Assembly (NCBI GenBank): GCA_020026395.1
Contig: JAHHQM010000002.1
Span: 62,001 to 126,000 of the forward strand
Length of the DNA: 64,000 nt
DNA from: Alistipes sp.
GTDB taxonomy: Bacteria > Bacteroidota > Bacteroidia > Bacteroidales > Rikenellaceae
Reading direction: 5' to 3'
Shown: positions 48,026 to 58,623 of the stretch, in pieces
Layout: each line of letters opens with the position of its first letter
How positions within the stretch are numbered: position 1 is the stretch's first letter
Notes under the pieces: model-generated
Databases searched by the model: none
Seen by the model: only the letters and a program-made list of their open reading frames with translations
Told to the model about the DNA's origin: nothing
Translations under genes and position numbers: made by a program

Positions 48026-49978
48026 TTATTTCTTGTTGTTTCTCATACGTGCCTCCTGCTCGCGCATCAGCTCCTCGTAACGAGCCTGGAAACGCGATTT
48101 CTTGCCGTTTGATTTCTTGGCGGCATTGGCATTCATGATGGCCTGAATCTTCGTGTCATCGACGATGCGGCGGATGATCTGCGTCTGACCGATCGTGAAG
48201 AGGTTCGACAACAGGTAGTAGTAGCACAAACCGCTCGAGTAAGAGTTGAACCACAGGAGCATCATGATCGGCATCAGATAAACCATCATGAACTTCATGC
48301 CGGCCATCTGGGGCTGCGATGCCGAAGTCTGGTTGTAGTTGTAGAGCGAGTAGCCGAACAACGACACGGCCATCAACAGGGCAAACAGACTGATGTGGTC
48401 ACCATACATCGGGATCGAGAACGGCAACTGAAGAATGCTGTCGTACGACGAGAGGTCATCGGCCCACAGGAACGACTGACCGCGCAACTCGATCGATGCG
48501 GGGAAGAAGCGGAACATGGCGTAGAGGATCGGCAACTGAATGAGCATCGGGATGCAACCGCCTGCGGGGTTGATGCCTGCCTTGCGGTAGAGTTGCATGG
48601 TCTCCTGCTGACGCTTCATGGCGTCTTCGGGTTTGGGGTATTTCTTGTTGATCTCCTCGGTCTGCGGTTTGATCAGACGCATCTTGGCCATCGAGACGTA
48701 GCTCTTGTAGGTCATCGGCGAAATCACCAGTTTGACGAGCAGTACCAGGATGAAGATGATGATACCGAAGTTGGCGATGTACTGGCGCAGGAAGTCGAAT
48801 ACGGGGATCACGCAGTAGCGGTTCACCCATCCGAAGATACCCCAACCCAGCGGCACGAGGCGCTCCAGATAGAGGTCACCGTAGCGTTCGCTTTCGTCGG
48901 CCACGTTCTTCAGGATCGAGAATTTATTCGGGCCGAAGTAGAAACCAAAGTCAAACTGCGAGCCGTCACCCTCGAACGGTACGGACATCTCCGACGAGAA
49001 ACGCTTGATGAATCCCGAACCGGGCTGATCCGTATCGAACTTCACGTTGGCATAGCCCAGATTTTTCGTGGCGATGAACACCGACGAGAAATACTGCTGC
49101 TTGAAAGCCACCCAGTTCACCTGCGAGGTAAGTTCCTCACCCTTCGAGGCCTCGGCCATGCCGATGTCGTCGATCGAGGTCTCACCCGGCAGACGATAGG
49201 CGATCGTCGTGTACATGTTCTCGTTCTTGAAGCCCTTCTCGTTCTGATAGGAGGTATTTGCCCACGTGATGTTCAGAAGCGACTGGTTGGCCATGAGCTG
49301 TGCCATGCCCACCCATTTCACGTCGTAATCCACCAGGAACTTGTCGGCCTCGTTCTCACCGCCACGGATCGTGTAGTGATACTCCAGAGCCGACTCCTCG
49401 GCAAATTCCAAACGCATCACCACCTTCGAATTACCCTCCGCGTCCTTTACGACGGGATCAGCCTCGAATGTATAGTCGCGCGTATTGACGGGGACGTTGT
49501 TCAGGCCGTTCTTCACGAAGAACGAAAGGTTGAAATCGGCCGTCGTCGGATCGAACAGCTCGATGGACTGTCCCTCGGCCTTATCGGCGGCGTATTTCGT
49601 GTAATTCTTCAGCGTAACGCCCGTGATCTGACCTCCGCGGGTCGAAAAGCGTACCTTGATTTCATCGTTCTCGACCACGAACTCCTCGGCCTCACGGCTC
49701 TGGGCAGTGGCCAGATACTCACCCTCACGGGCAATTCTCTTCTCCAAAGCGGCGGCGGCGAGCTCCTCGGGGGTGCGGGTTTCGGCCTGCAACTCCACCT
49801 TTGCCGAATCGGCGGCAACGGGTTGTTCGGGGGCATTCGCGGCGGCAATCGAATCCTGCTGTGTCTGCCACTCGGCCATGGCTCGCTGGTTCTCGACCTG
49901 CTCCTTATTGCTCAAATAGGCAAATCCGAAAAACAGAACGCCCATCAGAACAATACCAATAATTGTCTTTTTATCCAT
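48026..49978 (-). CDS. yidC: Membrane protein insertase YidC
   Basis: This 650-residue protein inserts and folds inner-membrane proteins, with or without SecYEG. It has one N-terminal membrane helix (MDKKTIIGIVLMGVLFFGFA), a low-complexity linker, the large periplasmic P1 domain (about 80-360), and the conserved core of about five helices with a Lys/Arg in the cavity and KPEDAMKRQQETMQLYRKAGINPAGGC-type cytoplasmic loops. The C-terminus is strongly basic, as in forms that touch ribosomes. The frame extends upstream to 50035, but MDKKT (49978) is the family start. pyrG lies upstream on the same strand. Confidence 0.95.
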   Translation of the reverse strand: MDKKTIIGIVLMGVLFFGFAYLSNKEQVENQRAMAEWQTQQDSIAAANAPEQPVAADSAKVELQAETRTPEELAAAALEKRIAREGEYLATAQSREAEEFVVENDEIKVRFSTRGGQITGVTLKNYTKYAADKAEGQSIELFDPTTADFNLSFFVKNGLNNVPVNTRDYTFEADPVVKDAEGNSKVVMRLEFAEESALEYHYTIRGGENEADKFLVDYDVKWVGMAQLMANQSLLNITWANTSYQNEKGFKNENMYTTIAYRLPGETSIDDIGMAEASKGEELTSQVNWVAFKQQYFSSVFIATKNLGYANVKFDTDQPGSGFIKRFSSEMSVPFEGDGSQFDFGFYFGPNKFSILKNVADESERYGDLYLERLVPLGWGIFGWVNRYCVIPVFDFLRQYIANFGIIIFILVLLVKLVISPMTYKSYVSMAKMRLIKPQTEEINKKYPKPEDAMKRQQETMQLYRKAGINPAGGCIPMLIQLPILYAMFRFFPASIELRGQSFLWADDLSSYDSILQLPFSIPMYGDHISLFALLMAVSLFGYSLYNYNQTSASQPQMAGMKFMMVYLMPIMMLLWFNSYSSGLCYYYLLSNLFTIGQTQIIRRIVDDTKIQAIMNANAAKKSNGKKSRFQARYEELMREQEARMRNNKK

Positions 49979-50035
49979 GTTACGTATTACTTGATTTTTT
50001 AAGATTCCGCCCAATCGTCCCCCAACAGATGCCAA

Positions 50036-50132
50036 GTCCCCTCAACGGAGGGGATTTGACAGGATTTCGGAAGCACCGATCGGGAAATCACACCCCACCC
50101 GAGGGGGTGCGACACCGTTCGGATCTTGCGTG
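50036..50132 (-). other. Spacer between pyrG and yidC with small inverted repeats
   Basis: CCCCTC/GAGGGG near 50038-50054 and CACCCC/GGGGTG near 50092-50109 form short hairpins between the two minus-strand genes, without T runs. They may reduce read-through or stabilise the mRNA end. No ORF is supported. Confidence 0.35.
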
Positions 50133-51758
<1,626 letters not shown>

Positions 51759-51765
51759 TTCTTCT

Positions 51766-53775
51766 TTATTTATCGTTGTTTTCTTTCGAATTTTGCTGTG
51801 CTTCCGAGTCGATCATGCGGACCTTCTCGATATCTTGTGCGATCTCCTGACGGATGCGTTCGATCTTCTGGCGCACCTCGGCCACCAGCGAATCGGCGTT
51901 CTTCGACTTGGAGAAGAAACCGATGTTGTTCTCCAGAAGGGCGATCTCCTGCTCCATCTGGCGCACTTTGTTGTAGAGGTGTTCACGCTCCGAACGCAGG
52001 CGTTTTTCTCCACCCTGACGCATCGACGACACCTTGTCGCGGAAACGGTTCATCGAACGGTCGCGCTCCGACAAACGCAGGGCATCGAACAGGGCATCGA
52101 CGGCGGCCTTATAGCGTTTCTGGATGGCATCCTTCTGCTTGATGGGCACGAAACCGATCTCACCCCAGCGGCGCTGGAACGCACGGATCACTTCGTAGCC
52201 TCCGGCCTTGACATCGGCCGAAGCCATCTCGTCGAGCAGTTCCTGCTTGCGACGCAGGTTCTCTTCGTGCTCGGCATCCATGCTCGAGAAGTGGGCGGCC
52301 TTACGCTCGAAGAATTTGTCGCATGCGGCGCGGAAGCGTTTCCACAAGGCATCCGAATGACGGCGCGACACGGCACCGATCTTCTTCCAGCGTGCCTGAA
52401 GGGCAATCAGATCCTCCGTAGCCTTCTTCCATTCCTCGCTGTTTGCGAGCGATTCGGCGGCTTCGCAGATCTCGTTCTTGAGCTGGAGGTTATGTTCCAT
52501 TTCGACCTTCACGCCTGCGTAGAAGTTGCGTTTGAGTTCAAAGAACTTGTCGCACGCCATGCGGAAGCGTTCGTAAATGCGGTTGTTGTTTTTCTTGGGG
52601 GCAAAGCCGATGGTTTTCCACGTTTTCTGGATCTCCAGCAAACGGTCGCTGGCCTTGTTCCACTCCTTGCGCGAGGTAAGCGGCTGTGCGGAGAGCTCCT
52701 CGGCGGCCTCGCACAGGCCTGTCTTGAGTTCGAGGTTCTTCAACTGCTCGTTCTTCAGCTGCTCGAAATGCTCCTGATGGCGTTTGTTGATGCGGCTCGA
52801 AGCAGCCTTGAAACGCTCCCACAACGACTCCTTGAATTCGTTGGCCACGGGCCCCGTCTCGCGCCATTCGTCGTGCAGGCGCTGCAACTTGTGGAAGGCC
52901 TCCACCACCGAATCCTCCATCAGAAGGGCTTCGGCAGCCTCACACAACTGGACTTTCTGCTCGTAGTTCTTCTTCAAGTCAAGATCGCGCAGTTCCTTGT
53001 TGATCTTGATGAACGAATAGAAGTTCTCGACGTGGAGGTTGTAGGTCTCCCACAAATCCTTCACGTTTTGGGCGGGAACCAGTCCCGTATCCTTCCAGCG
53101 CTGCTGCAATTCGCGGAACTTGTTGAACGTATGATTGAGCGTCTCGTCGGAATTGACCAATTCCTTCAGTTCCTCGATGATGCCGAGTTTGATGCGGAGG
53201 TTCTCCTCCTTCTCGGCCTCGAGGCCTGCCATGAATTCGTCCCGGAGGCGACGATACTCGCGGAAATACTCCTTGAGTTTGATTTCGGCGCCATCGACCT
53301 GCGGGGTGAACTCCTCGGCGGGAGCTCCGCTTTCGAGGTAGGCGCGGCGCTGGGCCTCGACCTCCTGACGGCGCAAACGGTAAAAGGCAATCTTCAAAGC
53401 CTCCACTTCGCGGCGCAACGACTGCACGGGCTGCTCCTCGAGCATACGGCGGAACATCTCGAGGATCTCCTCCTTGCTCTTACCGGCAAATTTGTCGGTG
53501 TCGGCCTCGCCCACTTCGATCTCGTCGTCCTCCTCCAGACCCGCCTCACGCGCGGCAAGTGCGGCATCCTCGTTCGAGAAATCGACCTCTTCGGCCGACT
53601 GCGTGCTCACTTCATCGTTGTCGCACGCCGCATCGGGCACGTTTTGGGATTCCGTCCGGGCGGATGATTGGGGTTGGTCGGCACGATTCACGGCCGGGGA
53701 AGTTCTCTGAACATCTTCAGCAGGGACGCTGACTTGCTCTTCGGGAGCAGAAAGTGTTGGTTTTTCAGTAGCCAT
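51766..53775 (-). CDS. DUF349 domain protein, repeated coiled-coil
   Basis: This 669-residue acidic protein is made largely of repeated DUF349 modules. Each has a Trp-containing helix pair such as LQQRWKDTGLVPAQNVKDLW and, further along, LEIQKTWKTIGFAPKKNNN or LQARWKKIGAVSRRHSD. About five such units lie between residues 230 and 600. The first 110 residues are low-complexity and acidic. No enzyme motif is visible. The family is common in Bacteroidetes and not well characterised. Coupling to pyrG (7 nt) is the only contextual hint. Confidence 0.85.
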   Translation of the reverse strand: MATEKPTLSAPEEQVSVPAEDVQRTSPAVNRADQPQSSARTESQNVPDAACDNDEVSTQSAEEVDFSNEDAALAAREAGLEEDDEIEVGEADTDKFAGKSKEEILEMFRRMLEEQPVQSLRREVEALKIAFYRLRRQEVEAQRRAYLESGAPAEEFTPQVDGAEIKLKEYFREYRRLRDEFMAGLEAEKEENLRIKLGIIEELKELVNSDETLNHTFNKFRELQQRWKDTGLVPAQNVKDLWETYNLHVENFYSFIKINKELRDLDLKKNYEQKVQLCEAAEALLMEDSVVEAFHKLQRLHDEWRETGPVANEFKESLWERFKAASSRINKRHQEHFEQLKNEQLKNLELKTGLCEAAEELSAQPLTSRKEWNKASDRLLEIQKTWKTIGFAPKKNNNRIYERFRMACDKFFELKRNFYAGVKVEMEHNLQLKNEICEAAESLANSEEWKKATEDLIALQARWKKIGAVSRRHSDALWKRFRAACDKFFERKAAHFSSMDAEHEENLRRKQELLDEMASADVKAGGYEVIRAFQRRWGEIGFVPIKQKDAIQKRYKAAVDALFDALRLSERDRSMNRFRDKVSSMRQGGEKRLRSEREHLYNKVRQMEQEIALLENNIGFFSKSKNADSLVAEVRQKIERIRQEIAQDIEKVRMIDSEAQQNSKENNDK

Positions 53776-53892
53776 CTTAGTAGTCTTTTTGATTCCGATT
53801 CATACACGACAGCATATAAATCTCGCAAATATAACCATATTATATGGATTTCGGAAGTTTTACCGCCAAAAGATTCGCCCCGAAATCCACGA

Positions 53893-53936
53893 AAAATGCC
53901 GTCTGAAACGATTTTCGATCCTTCAGACGGCATTTT
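53893..53936 (-). terminator. Terminator of the DEAD-box helicase gene
   Basis: AAAATGCCGTCTGAA at 53893-53907 pairs perfectly over 15 bp with TTCAGACGGCATTTT at 53922-53936. It starts directly after the helicase stop. Confidence 0.85.
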
Positions 53937-53937
53937 G

Positions 53938-55950
53938 TTATTTTCGGCCTTTTCGGGCGATGCGTTTTGCGGCGGCGGCGCGTCCCGTACGCAGGGGCGA
54001 CGAGCCTTTGCGTACCGAGCGGGTGGCGGCGCGTTTCTTCCCGGCGCGTTTCGACGAGGATTGACGCTCCCAGACCAGTTCGTCCTCGAACTTGCGGAAG
54101 GCATCCCAGTTGAATCCGCCCCGCGATTCGCCCTCCTCCTTCAACGCCTCATCGAAATGAGGTTCGTCCGAAAGGCGGCGGGGTTGTTTGCGGCGCGGTT
54201 CGTCATTCCAGTCTTCGCGTTTTCGGCGGGATTTTCCCTCATCACGCCGATCAGTCATCGCACGCTCCATAAACTCCATCGCTTCGTCCATCTGCGAGGC
54301 AACCTGCTGCATTTCAGCCTCGGAAGTCTCCTTGCGGGGTGCTTTTCGCGGAGCTTTCTGATCGTTCTTTTCGGGGTCGGCCATGCGGGCGATCTTACGG
54401 CCGCGCGACTGACGGTTGATCTTGCCGATCACCGCCTCGGCATCGGCAAACGGAACGCTCACGAACGAGAAGGTATCGCGTACGCAGAGGTCGTCGATAT
54501 TTTTGTCGCGGAGGCCGCATTTGTGCTTCAGCAGATCGACAATCTTACGGGGCGAATAACCGTCCTTCGTACCGATGGCGAGGAACAGGCGAGCCTTGCC
54601 CTTGCGATCGACCGAGAAGGAGCGGATTTCGGGATAGGAACTCTCGTCCAGCTCCGAACGGAACGCCAGACGAAGCAGGGCGCTGAGAGCCTTTCGCGGA
54701 TCGTGCTCGGCCAGAATCTCGTCGGCCATGTCGTCGTAGGCGGCGGGCATCTCCTGCTGCATGATCTCGCGCAGATCTTCGCTGATGCGGGCGCGTTTCA
54801 TCGCCACAATATCCTGAGGCGAAGGGAGTTGCTCCTTGCGCACATCGGCCTGGATATCGCGCATCATGCCGTTGAAACGGCGGTACTCCGACGAGGAGAT
54901 GAACGTGATGGCCGTACCCTCACGCCCGGCACGACCCGTACGGCCGATGCGGTGGACGTAGCTCTCGGTGTCCTGCGGAAGGGCGTAGTTGATGACGTGC
55001 GACAGGTTGCTCACATCGATACCGCGGGCAGCCACATCGGTGGCCACCAGGATGTTCACGACCTTTTCGCGGAACTTGCGGAGGATCTTCTCGCGCATGG
55101 CCTGCGACACATCGCCGTGGAGGCCTTCGGCCGAATAACCGCGCTGTGCCAGACGGGTGGCCAGCGCATCGCAATCGATCTTCGTACGGCAGAACACGAT
55201 GCCGTAGAAATCGGGTTCGACATCAATGATACGGGTCAGCGCGTCGAACTTGTCCGACTCGCGCACCTCGAAGTAGATCTGGTTCGTCAGGTCGGCCGTC
55301 ATGTTCTGCGACTCGACCCTTACCTGCTGCGTATCATGCATATACTGTTCGGCCAGACGGACTATGCGCTCGGGCATGGTGGCCGAGAACAGCAACACGC
55401 GACGATCCTCGCCCGTGTGCGACATGATCTCCTCGACATCCTCCACAAAACCCATGTTGAGCATCTCGTCGGCCTCGTCCAAGACCAGATATTTCACGTT
55501 GTCCAAAACCAATGTACCGCGACGGATGTGATCCAGGACGCGACCCGGCGTACCGACCACCACATCCACTCCGCGTTTCAGACGGCGCAACTGCTCCGAA
55601 ATGGCCGCACCTCCATAGATGGCCGTGATCGACAGGTGACGGTCGGCGTTGAGCGACTGAAGCTCCTCGGCGGCTTGCAGAGCCAATTCGCGCGTCGGCA
55701 CCAGCACGATGGCCTGTACCGAGCCCCGCCCCGCTTCCAGGCATTGGAGGATGGGCAGTCCGAATGCGGCGGTCTTGCCCGTACCCGTCTGCGACTGGGC
55801 GATGATGTCCGAAGTGCCCTCGAGCAGCAACGGGATGGTGAGTTTCTGAATGGCAGTGGGGGTTTCAAAACCCTTGGCGTGGACGGCGGCGAGCATTTCG
55901 TCGGAGAGTCCCAGATCGGCAAATGTTACTTCGTTGATTTCGTTGGTCAT
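53938..55950 (-). CDS. DEAD-box RNA helicase with DbpA-type RNA-binding domain
   Basis: This 670-residue protein has the full set of DEAD-box motifs: AQSQTGTGKTAAF (motif I), VLDEADEML (II), SATM (III), and HRIGRTGRAGREG (VI). After the two RecA lobes comes an RNA-binding domain of the DbpA type (LFLAIGTKDGYSPRKIVDLL), then a long basic, Arg/Lys-rich tail ending in repeated RK and RAG residues. This is the DeaD/CsdA layout. It probably remodels rRNA or mRNA structure during ribosome assembly or cold growth. It stands alone, with a -7 box (TACCTTTG) about 107 nt upstream. Confidence 0.93.
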   Translation of the reverse strand: MTNEINEVTFADLGLSDEMLAAVHAKGFETPTAIQKLTIPLLLEGTSDIIAQSQTGTGKTAAFGLPILQCLEAGRGSVQAIVLVPTRELALQAAEELQSLNADRHLSITAIYGGAAISEQLRRLKRGVDVVVGTPGRVLDHIRRGTLVLDNVKYLVLDEADEMLNMGFVEDVEEIMSHTGEDRRVLLFSATMPERIVRLAEQYMHDTQQVRVESQNMTADLTNQIYFEVRESDKFDALTRIIDVEPDFYGIVFCRTKIDCDALATRLAQRGYSAEGLHGDVSQAMREKILRKFREKVVNILVATDVAARGIDVSNLSHVINYALPQDTESYVHRIGRTGRAGREGTAITFISSSEYRRFNGMMRDIQADVRKEQLPSPQDIVAMKRARISEDLREIMQQEMPAAYDDMADEILAEHDPRKALSALLRLAFRSELDESSYPEIRSFSVDRKGKARLFLAIGTKDGYSPRKIVDLLKHKCGLRDKNIDDLCVRDTFSFVSVPFADAEAVIGKINRQSRGRKIARMADPEKNDQKAPRKAPRKETSEAEMQQVASQMDEAMEFMERAMTDRRDEGKSRRKREDWNDEPRRKQPRRLSDEPHFDEALKEEGESRGGFNWDAFRKFEDELVWERQSSSKRAGKKRAATRSVRKGSSPLRTGRAAAAKRIARKGRK

Positions 55951-56056
55951 TGATAGACGTTTTTCCGTGGAGCCGACCTTAAATCAAACCTCGGCCTTTC
56001 CCCAAGGGGAAGCCGTCGGCTCCGCTTTGTGCTTTTAAGTAAAAAAAATTAAGTCG

Positions 56057-56064
56057 CAAAGGTA
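56057..56064 (-). promoter_or_regulatory. Putative -7 box of the DEAD-box helicase gene
   Basis: On the minus strand TACCTTTG fits the consensus and would give a leader of about 100 nt, long as expected for a DeaD-type gene whose mRNA leader often takes part in cold control. That function is inference only. Confidence 0.45.
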
Positions 56065-56151
56065 CGATAAAATATCTATTTTCATCGAAAAAATTACTAT
56101 CTTCGCGTGTAATTTGCATAATTTCAAGGATTACACCACAAAAAACGACCT

Positions 56152-56829
56152 ATGAAACACCGCATCCTATTAGTCGACGACGAACCGGACATCCTCGAAT
56201 TCATCCGCTACAACCTCACCCGCGAGGGGTACGAGGTCTACACGGCCGAAAACGGCAAGGTGGCACTCGAAATCGCCCAAAAGCAGAAACCCCACCTGAT
56301 TCTGCTCGATATGATGATGCCCGTCATGGGCGGAATCCAGACGTGCCGCGCCATCCGCCAGAATCCCGAATTGAAGGACACGATGGTCGTGTTCCTGTCG
56401 GCCCTGGGCGAAGAGGAACAGCAACTCAAAGGGTTCGATGTCGGCGCGGACGACTACCTGACGAAACCCATCAAGATGAAACTGCTCGTCAGCCGCGTGC
56501 AGGCACTCCTCAAGCGTATTGATCCCGACCCCGCCACCGCGGCACCCGCCGTTCCGCAATCGGGCGTTGTGATCGACACCGAGAGCCATACCGTGATCTG
56601 CAACGGCGAGCAAATCACCCTTCCCCGCAAGGAATTTTCGCTGCTTCATCTCCTGGCTTCGTCGCCCGGAAAGCTCATCACGCGCGAAGAGATCTACGAC
56701 AAGATCTGGGGCGAAAAAGTGGTGGTCGGCGACCGTACGATCGACGTCCACATCCGCAAGTTGCGTCAGAAAATCGGCGAGGAACACATCGTCACCGTCA
56801 AGGGCGTCGGCTACCGTTTCGAGGAATAG
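56152..56829 (+). CDS. OmpR-family response regulator (orphan here)
   Basis: This 225-residue protein has a receiver domain with Asp9, Asp10, phospho-acceptor Asp53 (LILLDMMMP) and Lys105 (DYLTKPIK), followed by a winged-helix DNA-binding domain ending in DRTIDVHIRKLRQKI and VKGVGYRFE. Both domains look intact. No histidine kinase gene is adjacent: the neighbours are a divergent helicase gene and crcB. The cognate kinase must be elsewhere. A weak -7-like TATCTTCG lies at 56098-56105. Confidence 0.93.
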   Translation: MKHRILLVDDEPDILEFIRYNLTREGYEVYTAENGKVALEIAQKQKPHLILLDMMMPVMGGIQTCRAIRQNPELKDTMVVFLSALGEEEQQLKGFDVGADDYLTKPIKMKLLVSRVQALLKRIDPDPATAAPAVPQSGVVIDTESHTVICNGEQITLPRKEFSLLHLLASSPGKLITREEIYDKIWGEKVVVGDRTIDVHIRKLRQKIGEEHIVTVKGVGYRFEE

Positions 56830-56947
56830 CCCCGAGACCCGCGCTACACGCTGTACGAAAAGTGATTACGCCTTTAAATAAAAGGTATTTCCGCGCCCGC
56901 GAGCGAATTTCGCGACCAAAAAACGCGGAAATTATTCTTTTTTTGCG

Positions 56948-56955
56948 TAATTTTG
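56948..56955 (+). promoter_or_regulatory. Putative -7 box of the crcB-ackA-ptb transcript
   Basis: TAATTTTG matches TAnnTTTG and lies 32 nt before the crcB start. No TTTG is seen at the usual spacing. The upstream region lacks the conserved blocks of a fluoride riboswitch. Confidence 0.5.
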
Positions 56956-56987
56956 CGAAAATCTAAAAAAATTCATATCTTAATCAG

Positions 56988-57371
56988 ATGATTCGTGATC
57001 TTTTAGCCGTCGGAATGGGCGGTGCGGCAGGCAGCATGTTGAGATATGCACTCTCGACACGTCTGATGAGAGGTTGGCTCGTATGGGGCTTCCCGCTGGG
57101 CACTTTTTCGGTAAACATCGCAGGCTCGCTTCTGATCGGTGTTGTCTTGGCACTCACCCGCGGTGGGTCATTCCTTCAGATGATGCTCATGGTAGGCTTC
57201 TGCGGAGGATTCACCACCTTCTCGACGTTTTCGGCCGATGCCGTAAAACTGCTCAAAGTCGGAGACTGGAGCACTGCGGCACTCTACATCATGCTCAGTG
57301 TCGTGGTTTGCGCCCTGGCAACGCTCATCGGCATCTGGATCGGAACAACTATAACTAAACTAACAGCATAA
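56988..57371 (+). CDS. crcB: Fluoride ion exporter (CrcB/Fluc)
   Basis: This 127-residue protein has four membrane helices, the size of single-domain Fluc channels that act as antiparallel dimers. The conserved Fluc residues are present: GGAAGSMLRYALS, the ASN-type turn GTFSVNIAGS, and the central Phe/Thr/Ser motif GFCGGFTTFSTF that lines the pore. It removes fluoride from the cytoplasm. It lies 4 nt before ackA, so both come from one transcript. Fluoride and phosphate chemistry often meet at phosphotransferases, but a functional link with acetate kinase is only a guess. Confidence 0.92.
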   Translation: MIRDLLAVGMGGAAGSMLRYALSTRLMRGWLVWGFPLGTFSVNIAGSLLIGVVLALTRGGSFLQMMLMVGFCGGFTTFSTFSADAVKLLKVGDWSTAALYIMLSVVVCALATLIGIWIGTTITKLTA

Positions 57372-57375
57372 GAAC

Positions 57376-58584
57376 ATGGTAATTTTGGTACTCAACTGCG
57401 GCTCGTCATCCATCAAATATCAGGTGATCGACATGCAGGACGCATCGAGCAAACTGCTCGCAAAAGGTCTCGTCGAAAGAATCGGCCTGCCCGAAGGTGA
57501 CTTGACCCACAAGCCTGTCGGCAAAGATAAATTTGAATTGCACCAGCCCATTCCCGACCACACAACCGGTATCAGCCTCGTGATGCAGGCTCTGATCAAC
57601 CCCGAGCACGGCGTGATCTCGTCGCTCGACGAAGTGAAAGCCGTCGGCCACCGTGTGGCTCACGGTGGCGAATTCTTCCCCAAGAGCTGCCTCGTGGACG
57701 AGGACGCCAAGCAGAAGATCTCGTCCCTGTTTGAGATCGCCCCGTTGCACAACCCCGCCAGCATGCAGGGTATCGAGGCCATCGAGAAGGTATTGCCGGG
57801 TGTTCCCCAGGTGACCGTCTTCGATACTTCGTTCCACCAGACGATCCCCGCCAAGAACTATCTGTTCGCCATCCCCACCGAGTACTACGACAAGTACCGC
57901 GTGCGTAAATACGGTTTCCACGGAACCAGCCACAAGTTCGTCGCCAACGTAGGTGCCAAACTTGCAGGTATCGACATCAACAACTCCAAGATCATCACCT
58001 GCCACATCGGTAACGGTGCCTCGATTACGGCCGTCGAGAACGGCAAATCGCTGGATACCTCGATGGGGTTCTCGCCGCTGGACGGTCTGGTGATGGGTAC
58101 GCGTTCGGGACTGATCGACGCCAGCGCCGTAACCTTCATCGGTGAAAAAGAGCACATGACCTGGAGCGACATGAGCAACATGCTCAACAAGAAATCGGGT
58201 GTTCAGGGTCTGTCGGGCGTGTCGAGCGACATGCGTGACATCGAGGCCGCCTGCGAGGCCGGAAACGAGAAGGCCATCATCGCCCGCGACATGTACTTCA
58301 CGCGTATCAAGAAGTTCATCGGCCAGTATGCTGCCGAGATGGGCGGTGTCGATCTGATCGTCTTCACGGGCGGTGTCGGCGAGAACTCGGACGAGATGCG
58401 TGCAGCCGTCTGCCAGGACATGGAGTTCATGGGTCTGAAGTTCGACGAGGCAGCCAACAAGGGTGCCCGCGGTGTCGACAAGATCCTCTCGACGGCCGAT
58501 TCGAAGGTGAAGGTTGCCATGATCTCGACCAACGAGGAGCTGGTGATCGCCACCGATACCTACAATATCGTCAAGGCTTTGTAA
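57376..58584 (+). CDS. ackA: Acetate kinase (AckA)
   Basis: This 402-residue enzyme interconverts acetyl phosphate plus ADP with acetate plus ATP, the ATP-yielding last step of acetate fermentation. It opens with VLVLNCGSSSIKYQ-like residues (here ILVLNCGSSSIKYQ), contains the catalytic Glu/Arg/His region FHQTIPAKNYLFAIP and YGFHGTSHKFVA, and ends with TGGVGENSDEMR. Length is typical. The gene lies between crcB (4 nt upstream) and the phosphotransacylase gene (39 nt downstream), which would feed it acyl phosphate. Confidence 0.97.
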   Translation: MVILVLNCGSSSIKYQVIDMQDASSKLLAKGLVERIGLPEGDLTHKPVGKDKFELHQPIPDHTTGISLVMQALINPEHGVISSLDEVKAVGHRVAHGGEFFPKSCLVDEDAKQKISSLFEIAPLHNPASMQGIEAIEKVLPGVPQVTVFDTSFHQTIPAKNYLFAIPTEYYDKYRVRKYGFHGTSHKFVANVGAKLAGIDINNSKIITCHIGNGASITAVENGKSLDTSMGFSPLDGLVMGTRSGLIDASAVTFIGEKEHMTWSDMSNMLNKKSGVQGLSGVSSDMRDIEAACEAGNEKAIIARDMYFTRIKKFIGQYAAEMGGVDLIVFTGGVGENSDEMRAAVCQDMEFMGLKFDEAANKGARGVDKILSTADSKVKVAMISTNEELVIATDTYNIVKAL

Positions 58585-58623
58585 TTCAGAAAAAGGTACA
58601 ACATTTAAACTATTAATAGCATC

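Noticed and set aside
56830..56987. Possible fluoride riboswitch upstream of crcB
   Set aside because: The leader does not show the conserved blocks of the element. Only a TTTCCGCG/CGCGGAAA inverted repeat and a -7 box are visible.
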